Part shown: piece by piece, positions 57,028-64,000 of the stretch | Layout of the letters: every line of letters starts with the position of its first letter | Numbering within the stretch: position 1 is the first letter of the stretch | DNA from: Lewinella sp041392765 | GTDB taxonomy: Bacteria; Bacteroidota; Bacteroidia; Chitinophagales; Saprospiraceae | NCBI GenBank assembly: GCA_041392765.1 | Contig: JAWKLL010000003.1 | Location: forward strand, 62,001 to 126,000 | Direction of reading: 5' to 3' | Length of the DNA: 64,000 nt | The notes under the pieces: generated by a model | Database searches by the model: none | The model's input: the letters and a program-made list of their open reading frames with translations, nothing else | Told to the model about the DNA's origin: nothing | Translations under genes and position numbers: made by a program

Positions 57028-57450
57028 TTAATAAAAAAATTGTGAACAGTTAATTAGCAAATTACTTCCATGAAAAAACTCGATCTGTGACGACCCCTGA
57101 TTGCCATTGTGGTCATTAGCCTTTACCGTGAGCGTAAATGTGTCCCTTGTATGAGGCGTAATTATCCATTCTTGGTCAATGGTCAGATCGTTGGTATGTG
57201 CATGCCCTTGGGCGACCGTTCGAGCGTAGGATCTATCTTTGTTGCGAATCACTACGCTGTATTCGTGTAGTTCTTGGTTCTCAAGTATTTCCACTACAAT
57301 ACCAATAGCACTCGTACTGATTCTATCTCCATCTGCTGGTGATAAAATTTGAATCTCCGGAGCAGTAGTATCTGTTAGCGGCATCTGTTCCTTTTCGCAA
57401 GCCAGTAAAGTCAGGGATAAGAACAGGCCGTAAAAATTGACTGTTTTCAT
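57028..57450 (-). CDS. DUF4625-like lipoprotein
   Basis: Signal MKTVNFYGLFLSLTLL with lipobox LLACEKE. The mature domain is an Ig-like fold reading APEIQILSPADGDRISTSAI, GHAHTNDLTIDQEWIITPHT and TLTVKANDHNGNQGSSQIEF. The PEI...P...G and HAHT...D blocks are typical of DUF4625. About 140 residues, apparently intact except that the last ten residues look unusual. It is 18 nt upstream of the MbnP-like gene and just downstream of a beta-barrel gene, so it is part of the metal-handling operon; the His-rich GHAHT patch could bind metal (inference). Confidence 0.75.
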   Translation of the reverse strand: MKTVNFYGLFLSLTLLACEKEQMPLTDTTAPEIQILSPADGDRISTSAIGIVVEILENQELHEYSVVIRNKDRSYARTVAQGHAHTNDLTIDQEWIITPHTRDTFTLTVKANDHNGNQGSSQIEFFHGSNLLINCSQFFY

Positions 57451-57456
57451 AAAGCA

Positions 57457-58371
57457 TTACAAATAGTATGTAAAAAGACAAGCCAAGCGGCTGCGGCTTT
57501 CCGTTAGGCCAGTTGCCCATTGTTGCTTCACGGGCAGTTGGTACTGCAATGAAGCACTCCATGACGACCTAAAAAACTGCATACCTGCTTGGACAAACCC
57601 ATAGCTTCCGCCCGTATCCGATCTGTAAAACCCTCTTTGAATATCTTTCGCAGCCGCTTCGGTGTAATAGCCTACACTTGGCATAAAACCTGACTTACGC
57701 TTAGAAAAAACGCCAAACAACATCAAATGACTATTCCAGCGATCTCCATAGCGATATTCATCGTTGTTGTAACCGCTTTTAGTGGCAAGTATGTCAGCGG
57801 ATATGCCCCACCGCTGGTGACGCAACACGTATTGAGCATAGCCTATAGCCGCCCAGCTACCCGTTCCCAAGCGGAAATTCACTTGCTGAGAAGCTACTTG
57901 CACCCCCTCAGAACGGCCTAAAGGCAACCGCACTCCGACTCCAACGGATAAACGATGGCGAAGTACCTTATCTTCAGCTTTGTCTTGATCGATGAGTACG
58001 AACTGCGATAGAAAACTAGGGTCTGCCAGTCCAGCATCCGTCCACTCCCCCTCTGCTAAAGAGCGAGAAAGGAAGCTGTAGGGAACAGCCGATACAAGCC
58101 TAATACGATCATGTATGCGCCACTGAACTTGCACTTCCAATTGTTGAAAAAGTTCCCTGCTTCCTGTAATGCCTTGCCTGCGCGATGCCTCATCAAGATA
58201 AGAAACAAACGACTGATGCCGCCAACCTAAAGTAACCTGATGATTTTGAAACCGAGGTGTTAATCCCAAATTCAAGTACATAATACTACAACCACAAGCA
58301 TCACACGCTTTTGCTGTATGCAGATAACCTACCATAAGCAAAAGGCACAACAACCATGCTAAAAAACGCAT
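57457..58371 (-). CDS. Outer-membrane beta-barrel with N-terminal CDACGCS motif
   Basis: 304 residues, intact. Signal MRFLAWLLCLLLMVGYLHTA, then KACDACGCSIMYLNLGLTPR at the mature N-terminus, a cysteine cluster likely to bind metal. The rest alternates amphipathic strands (HQVTLGWRHQSFVSYLDEAS, FRLGTGSWAAIGYAQYVLRH, SASLQYQLPVKQQWATGLTE) and ends with aromatic LACLFTYYL, as expected for an outer-membrane barrel of about 14 strands. It is the first gene of the operon with DUF4625, MbnP-like and MbnH-like genes. I infer a role in metal (probably copper) passage across the outer membrane; no biochemical family assignment is certain. Confidence 0.75.
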   Translation of the reverse strand: MRFLAWLLCLLLMVGYLHTAKACDACGCSIMYLNLGLTPRFQNHQVTLGWRHQSFVSYLDEASRRQGITGSRELFQQLEVQVQWRIHDRIRLVSAVPYSFLSRSLAEGEWTDAGLADPSFLSQFVLIDQDKAEDKVLRHRLSVGVGVRLPLGRSEGVQVASQQVNFRLGTGSWAAIGYAQYVLRHQRWGISADILATKSGYNNDEYRYGDRWNSHLMLFGVFSKRKSGFMPSVGYYTEAAAKDIQRGFYRSDTGGSYGFVQAGMQFFRSSWSASLQYQLPVKQQWATGLTESRSRLACLFTYYL

Positions 58372-58539
58372 AAACCAATATTGAAATAATCAGTTGAAAA
58401 CAAACAAATTAAGAGCGGAACGGGCGGCGAGTTTTCTTTATCGCATTAAAATAGACACCATGAAGCCGTCACCGTGTAACGTCCTCAGAAGTTGTATCCA
58501 TTTTTTTGCAAAAAAGAAAGTAGCATGTGCAGCCTGTTA

Positions 58540-58736
58540 AGAGTATGTCTAAAAATTTAATTTGGCTGTATTCCAAAATCAGACCCAGCAAGTTGTTGGT
58601 GCTTTCTGATTTCCAAGGATTTAAGAACGTGGCGTCAGCATAAAAACTTCATTTAGCCCGCTAAAATCAGTTTTGATGCTTTAGCCACAACCTCAAATCG
58701 TTGAAAATCAGTTCGCAAAATTTTTAGACATACTCT
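58540..58736. repeat. MITE-like repeat, family A (full-length copy 2)
   Basis: 197 bp with terminal inverted repeats AGAGTATGTCTAAAAATTT and its reverse complement; the palindrome extends outward to GTTA...TAAC. The interior (TAAAAACTTCATTTAGC, CTAAAATCAGTTTTGATGCT, AAAATCAGTTCGCAAAATTT) matches the copy at 1476-1680. It ends exactly where the promoter of the DUF5691 gene begins. Confidence 0.85.
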
Positions 58737-58744
58737 TAACTTTG
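58737..58744 (+). promoter_or_regulatory. -7 promoter element at the edge of repeat family A
   Basis: TAACTTTG followed by C lies only 4 nt before ATG 58749, so transcription from it would begin at about the start codon (leaderless mRNA). Its T-A-A bases belong to the extended terminal repeat of the adjacent element. Confidence 0.5.
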
Positions 58745-58748
58745 CGAA

Positions 58749-60290
58749 ATGAACGAAGAAAATTCGCCACTTAAAGACCACTGGGAGGAATGGATGCGTG
58801 TGTTGCTATTGGGTACGGACCAGGCATCTGGTACGGAACAACTCGTGGAATGGGGGGCAACGCTCGGTTGGGAAGGAGAGGGGATGGAGCAATGGATATT
58901 AGAAGCGATTGGAAAAACAGCCTTGTTGAGGAGAGTGGCAAGCCCTTTGGGAGTTAAACATGAAGGGGTATCGATAAGTCCTGCTGAAACAGAGACAACA
59001 CCTCTTTCAGCGCGAGCCATAGCCCACTTGAAATCCTTATTATATGGTGAACAACGGCTTGCTTTATCAGAATTTTTGCGCTTGCTGCATACCACACGAA
59101 AGACGATAGCTCCTGAATTTTTGCCAGATTTAGTGGAAACATGCTTTAACGACGGAACGCTTTTCCCCATGCTACTTCCAGCTATAGGCGAAAGAGGGCG
59201 ATGGTTGGTGGCTCAACACCCTGTTTGGAAAATCCGATTGCCTGGCCCAGCTCAATATCGAGAATGGAGAATGGCAAACACAGCCGAGATGAAAACCTTG
59301 CTCACGGCCTATCGGCAAAATGCGCCAGAGGAGGCTTTGCAGTCTTTGGTAGCGGCATGGTCGGATATGGATCATAAGGAAAAGAGCCGTTTATTGCCTG
59401 CCTTAGTGGCGGGGTTATCACAGGCCGATGAGCCTTTTTTAGAAACTTGCCTAAGCGAACCTCGCAAAGAAGTACGCATAGCAGCCGCTGAGCTGCTATC
59501 CCGATTACCTGATAGTCAGTTGGTGTCTCGGTGCTTCCATGCTGCCAGGGGTATATTAAATTGGGGGCAAAACAGAATGGTCGTACAACTACCCCACGAA
59601 GTACCCAAATCGGCTGCTTCTGATGGAATTTATCCCACAGGAAGCAAACTGCCGGGTGGGTTACCCCTCAACTGGGCACAACAATTGGTAGCGCGTATTC
59701 CCATCACTTACTGGACAAAACACTGGGAACAGCCCTTAGCACCTATCATCATCGCCTTCACTGCCGCCCAATATGCCAAGCAATGGCAATGGGCCTTGGC
59801 AGAGAGTTTGTTGCGCTTTCCCAATGAAGAAGCTGCTCGTATTTTGATAAAATGGTGGCTGATAAATGCGCCACTTGAAACATGGAATGCTCCTGTGGTG
59901 CAAGACCTTTTGCGCCAAACCTCCAACGAGGTATTCAACGATGCCATGATCGCTTGGTTGGAACAGGCTGGGCCATTAGTGGCGGAACAAAGTTTAGGGT
60001 ATTGGTGGTTGACATTGGCACAGCAGGAGTGGTCGCAACCGCTCAGCAAAATCATCGTGTTGGGCTTTCAAGATATGGTACAATCGGGCAAGGCACACCA
60101 ACACCACCTTTGGCATTACCGTCGGTTGTTAGAAGTAGCTTCCTACCAAAGCGATCCAGAATTGATGGATACCCTCAAACGCGGCTGGGCGATTGGCAGC
60201 AGTACCATTGCCCGGTGGATGCCTGATTTAGAAAAAATGTGGCAAACCCTCCATTTTCGCAGAGATATGCGGCGAACGTTGCTTCAATGA
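58749..60290 (+). CDS. DUF5691-family helical-repeat protein
   Basis: 513 residues, intact and cytosolic. The N-terminus WMRVLLLGTDQASGTEQLVE has the (A/L)LLGTDR-like start of DUF5691, and AIGERGRWLVAQHPVWKIRL is the second signature of the family. The middle is built of HEAT-like helical pairs (VRIAAAELLSRLPDSQLVSR). In other genomes DUF5691 genes travel with a MoxR ATPase, a VWA-domain protein, DUF5682 and a SWIM zinc-finger protein; none of those is adjacent here. The function is unknown. It has its own promoter at the edge of a repeat. Confidence 0.72.
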   Translation: MNEENSPLKDHWEEWMRVLLLGTDQASGTEQLVEWGATLGWEGEGMEQWILEAIGKTALLRRVASPLGVKHEGVSISPAETETTPLSARAIAHLKSLLYGEQRLALSEFLRLLHTTRKTIAPEFLPDLVETCFNDGTLFPMLLPAIGERGRWLVAQHPVWKIRLPGPAQYREWRMANTAEMKTLLTAYRQNAPEEALQSLVAAWSDMDHKEKSRLLPALVAGLSQADEPFLETCLSEPRKEVRIAAAELLSRLPDSQLVSRCFHAARGILNWGQNRMVVQLPHEVPKSAASDGIYPTGSKLPGGLPLNWAQQLVARIPITYWTKHWEQPLAPIIIAFTAAQYAKQWQWALAESLLRFPNEEAARILIKWWLINAPLETWNAPVVQDLLRQTSNEVFNDAMIAWLEQAGPLVAEQSLGYWWLTLAQQEWSQPLSKIIVLGFQDMVQSGKAHQHHLWHYRRLLEVASYQSDPELMDTLKRGWAIGSSTIARWMPDLEKMWQTLHFRRDMRRTLLQ

Positions 60291-60636
60291 GGCAGTATCC
60301 CAGAATATGTCAGGCAATTGACGATTACAAAAAAAAGTAATGGTTCTTTTTGGTAAGAGTGAAGTTGTTTTTATTTAAAATACTATAAATCAGTATTTTA
60401 TAAGTTATGTTAAATAAACAAAAACCTGACTTTTGAGAGATTTTTACCTTCTCGGTGTTTATCTGTACCTTATTTTTGCCAAACAAAAAAGGCAAACTAT
60501 AGATAGAAAACTCATTGCTATGGCAAGTATGTTTTTTTTGTAAGGCTATAATTGCTTATCATTGTGCACTTTTTTTAGAAAGTAATGCCTTTGAAAATTT
60601 TGAATCATTAGCAAAATTGTCTTAAAACAGGATTAT
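60291..60636. other. Promoter region of the TonB-dependent receptor
   Basis: AT-rich, without an ORF. It includes the -7 element TATTTTTG at 60471-60478 and a long leader of about 150 nt. An imperfect hairpin (TTTTTGCC...GGCAAA, near 60474-60496) overlaps the transcription start. No second gene is seen. Confidence 0.5.
60471..60478 (+). promoter_or_regulatory. -7 promoter element of the TonB-dependent receptor
   Basis: TATTTTTG followed by CC matches TAnnTTTG. No clear TTG lies at the standard upstream distance. The ATG is 158 nt further on, leaving an unusually long leader. Confidence 0.5.
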
Positions 60637-63600
60637 ATGAAACGATCTTTACTGTTTTTTGCGCTATTGCTGGGTAGCATCACCTTTGTGGCTGCGCAGT
60701 CGGCATCCCTCTCCGGCAAAGTGACGGAGGATGAATCAGGGGATCCCGTACTGTTTGGTTCGGTGGCGCTGTACCAGAATGGCGTATTAGAGTCGGGTAC
60801 GGAAACGGACTACGACGGAATCTATTCCTTCTCCAACTTAGACCCCGGTACATATACCGTTGAGTTCAGCTACTTGGGTTTTACTACTAAGCGGATTGAA
60901 GGAGTAATTATTAACGCGGGTAAGTCAGTGACTTTGGATGCCAAACTCTCAGCAGAAGGCGTACTCATGGAAACGATTGAGGTTACCGCCTACAAAGTAC
61001 CCCTGATCGAGCAGGACAACACCACCCAGGGTGGTACGCTTACCTCCGATCAGATTCGTAATTTGCCCACGCGTAACATCAACGCCTTGGCGGCCACAAC
61101 CGCAGGTCTTTCCACAGCGGATGAAGGTAGCGACATCAACGTGCGCGGTTCCCGCGACGATGCTACCAACTACTATGTGGACGGTTTCCGCGTACAGGGT
61201 AACTTGGTGCCTGAATCGGAAATTGATCAGCTGCAGGTCATCACGGGCGGGGTAGAAGCACGCTACGGCGACGTAACAGGCGGTATCATCTCCATCACGA
61301 CTAAAGGCCCTTCTGACAAGTTTTCAGGTAGCATCGAGGGGGAAACATCCCAGTACCTCGACCCTTACAACAATAGCTTGGTAGGTCTCAACTTGTCGGG
61401 ACCGATCCTTCGCAATAGCAAAGGCGTTTCCGTGTTGGGCTATCGCTTGGCAGGCCGTTATACGTACCGCTTGGACGACGACCCTTCTGCAGTGCCTGTT
61501 TACCGCGTGAAGGACGATGTATTGGCTGAATTGGAAGCCAACCCAGTGATTGTAAAAGGTGGCCTACCTTTTGTAGCAGCCGACTTCCTTACCAATGAGG
61601 ATGTAGATGCCTTGGATGTTCGTCCTTTTGAAGAATCCAGCTTGATCAACCTAAATGGTAAATTGGATGCTCGTTTCAGTGATGCCATTGATATTTCCAT
61701 CGGTGGTACCTACTTCAGGGGAGAAGATCTGCAAACACCCAGTGAAAATAGCAGCTCTGCACCAAGCTGGCGTACACTGAACTCCCACAACAACCCCATC
61801 CGCTATGATGAGGATATGCGTTTCAACTTCCGCTTCCGCCACCGCTTGGGTTCTGGCATTAGCGGCACGGGTGACGATCGCAAGGTATCTACTATCCAAA
61901 ACGCATCTTATATTTTACAGGGTAGCTACGAGAATGAGACCTTCTCCATCGCCGACCCTACTCATGGCGACAACTACTTCGACTACGGCTACATCGGCAA
62001 ATTCGATGTGGATTACATTCCTGTATTTCAGGTAGAAGCTGACGAACTGGGTAATCTATTCCTCAACCACGCGGACTACCGCGAAGTATTGCGCGGATAC
62101 GACGTGAGCAACAGCCCCAACCCCGTGTTGGCCAACTACAACAATCCGTTCAACCTACCTGCCAACGAAACGTTGAACCCCGAGCAACCACCCTACGCAA
62201 TCCAGGGCTTCTTCGGCGAAAACAACAACACGACTATCGACAACCTTTACGCCATCAATGGTCGTACTACGGACATCTTCAACAACTCTTGGGGATTCCA
62301 CCAGAATGTGGGTACTATCTACAACCGCAATATCCGCCAAGACAACGACATCATTATCTTTAATGCCAATGCTTCCTTCGACTTGGTGCCTAACGGTTCC
62401 GAAAAAGGCCGCCACAATATCCAGTTAGGTATTGCTTATGAAGGCCGTACCAACCGCGAGTACGATGTGCGTAACCCACGCCGTTTGTGGACAGCCGCAC
62501 GTCAGGCAGCCAACGCTCACATCCAAGGTATCGATAGAGAGAATGCGGATACGTTAGGTTTGTATTCTCAATTGTATCCTAACCAAGATGGCATTGTAGA
62601 TCCATTTTTTGATGCCTATATTTTGGATGTTACCCTGCAAGATCCTCAGGATGCGCGCTTTTACAAGGCCGTACGCGAGTCTTTGGGAATCGGGCTGGAT
62701 CAGTATTTAAACGTGGATGGGCTTACGCCTGACCAGTTGGATCTTTCCATGTTCTCCGCTAAGGAATTGAATGACCAGTTCATTTTGGATTACTACGGCT
62801 ATGACTACCTCGGCAATGAGTACAATGGTAACTTTGAAGACTTCTTCACCGCCACCGACCCCGATGGTATCCGTTCATTCCCCGTAGCACCTGCGCGTCC
62901 GATTTATTCTTCTGCTTATATTCAGGATAAGTTCACCTTCCGCGACATCATCTTCCGCTTGGGGGTTCGTTTGGATCGCTATGATGCCAACACGAAAGTG
63001 CTTCAGGATCCTTACTCGCTTTATGCCATTCAGGGAGCTAATGATTTCCATAGCCAGTTTGGTGGAGAACGCCCTGGTAACATCGGCGACGACTTCCGGG
63101 TTTACACCGAAACAGACAATGGCGAAACAGTACGAGCTTATCGCGATGGTGACAACTGGTACCAAGCCGACGGTACGCCTACCAACGGCCACAAGAGATT
63201 GAGGGTATTCGCACAGGTCTTGTATTCCCTAAATACCAAGATCCAAACGCCCATCAGGCTAACTATATCAAGAGTGAGAACTTCAACCCAGATGCGTCTT
63301 TCAAAGACTATGAGGTACAGTTCAATATCATGCCTCGTTTGGCCTTCTCTTTCCCGATTTCCGATAAGGCAGGTTTCTTTGCCCACTATGACGTATTGGT
63401 GCAGCGCCCCAACAGTAATACCATTGCTACCGCTTTGGATTACTTCTACTTCGTAGAGCGTTCTGGTTCTGTAACCTTGGACAACTCCAGCCTCCGTCCT
63501 GAGCGTACGGTGGACTACGAAGTGGGTTTCCAACAGGCGTTGACCAACACGTCTGCCATCAAAATATCAGCTTATTATAAGGAGATGCGCGATATGATAC

Positions 63601-64000
63601 AGTTGCGTACCTTCTTCCCTGTTCCTATCGTGGGTAGCTATACTACTTTCGACAACCAAGACTTTGGTACCGTTAAAGGTTTCTCTTTTGGTTATGACTT
63701 GCGTCGTACCCGCAACTTGACACTGAACGCCAACTATACCTTGCAGTTTGCCGACGGCACAGGTTCCGATACCGAATCACAGCGTGGATTGACCAACCGT
63801 GGTAACTTGCGTACGTTATTCCCCTTGAACTTCGATGAGCGTCACCGCGTGAATGTAGTCGCTGATTACCGTTTTGGTAATGAAAGCGGCCCACGAGTGG
63901 GAGGTGCCTATATTCTGGCTAACGCGGGCTTGAATTTGCAAGCGGTAGCTGTTTCCGGTCGCCCATACACGGCCAAGCAGGTTGCTCAGGAGTTGTCGGC
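60637..64000 (+). CDS. TonB-dependent outer-membrane receptor (partial, one frameshifted region)
   Basis: Signal MKRSLLFFALLLGSITFVAA. Then comes a CarboxypepD-regulatory-like domain (SLSGKVTEDESGDPVLFGSV, YSFSNLDPGTYTVEFSYLGF), followed by the plug (GGTLTSDQIRNLPTRNINAL, INVRGSRDDATNYYVDGFRV, EARYGDVTGGIISITTKGPS) and the barrel, which is cut at the right edge. After about 63190 the reading frame changes; the continuing frame reads NPDASFKDYEVQFNIMPRLA, then RPERTVDYEVGFQQALTN and GTVKGFSFGYDLRRTRNLTL to the end. No SusD partner is visible within the window, so a polysaccharide role is not implied. The ligand is unknown. Confidence 0.92.

Noticed and set aside
1..64000. tRNA or rRNA genes
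   Set aside because: No T-loop (GGTTCGA-type) with matching acceptor stem and no rRNA signature was found on reading both strands.

Overview
The window is 64 kb from a Bacteroidota chromosome, most likely a member of the Saprospiria (the class-level placement is inference). The phylum is supported by secreted proteins with type IX secretion (T9SS) C-terminal sorting domains (type A on a GH16 hydrolase, an M36 peptidase and a lamin-tail protein; type B on a gliding-motility-type protein), by lipoproteins and TonB/PorT-type outer-membrane proteins, by bacillithiol synthesis (BshC), and by many promoters of the Bacteroidota type (-7 TAnnTTTG, several with TTG or TTTG 18-20 nt upstream). No rRNA, tRNA, CRISPR array or prophage was seen.

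Layout. 1-5.7 kb: glpK (cut by the left edge), bshC, a thioredoxin-like lipoprotein, terC and two small membrane or secreted proteins. 5.9-8 kb: groES-groL with a terminator and a sigma54-like promoter. 8.2-10.4 kb: a T9SS type B surface protein. 10.9-14.6 kb: a kynurenine-degradation operon (ACMSD, kynU, kmo). 14.7-17.7 kb: a SAM-hydroxide adenosyltransferase divergent from a compact t6A operon tsaE-tsaB-tsaD. 18.2-20.5 kb: a PlsB-like acyltransferase and EngB. 20.7-27.1 kb: a BNR/sortilin-type exoprotein, a carbamoylputrescine amidase behind an unusual structured leader with a small uORF, and a penicillin-acylase-family enzyme. 27-30 kb: small proteins and a transposase remnant. 30.2-38.5 kb: a four-gene cassette of a small beta-rich protein, a YqiJ/NfeD-like membrane protein, a flotillin and a giant MoxR-like AAA+ ATPase. 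39-50.4 kb: large secreted proteins, a GT39 glycosyltransferase and an AT-rich GH16 hydrolase. 50.7-55.1 kb: trpE-G-D-C preceded by a leader with three consecutive Trp codons and an attenuator-type terminator. 55.2-58.4 kb: a metal-handling operon (CDACGCS beta-barrel, DUF4625 lipoprotein, MbnP-like protein, MbnH-type diheme peroxidase). 58.7-64 kb: a DUF5691 protein and a TonB-dependent receptor cut by the right edge.

Two features run through the whole window. First, about twenty conserved genes carry single-base frameshifts, clustered in patches and often at homopolymers, while other patches (groESL, tsa genes, giant ATPase, flotillin, GH16) are clean. This looks like uncorrected sequencing error rather than gene decay, so frameshifted genes are annotated as single CDS with the disruption noted. 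Second, several families of 120-200 bp elements with terminal inverted repeats (MITE-like) lie between genes, some touching start codons, stop codons, promoters or the trp leader.

The strongest leads for new biology are the flotillin/YqiJ/giant-ATPase cassette, the trp attenuator, the aguB uORF leader, the MbnP/MbnH-like metal operon and the MITE families.
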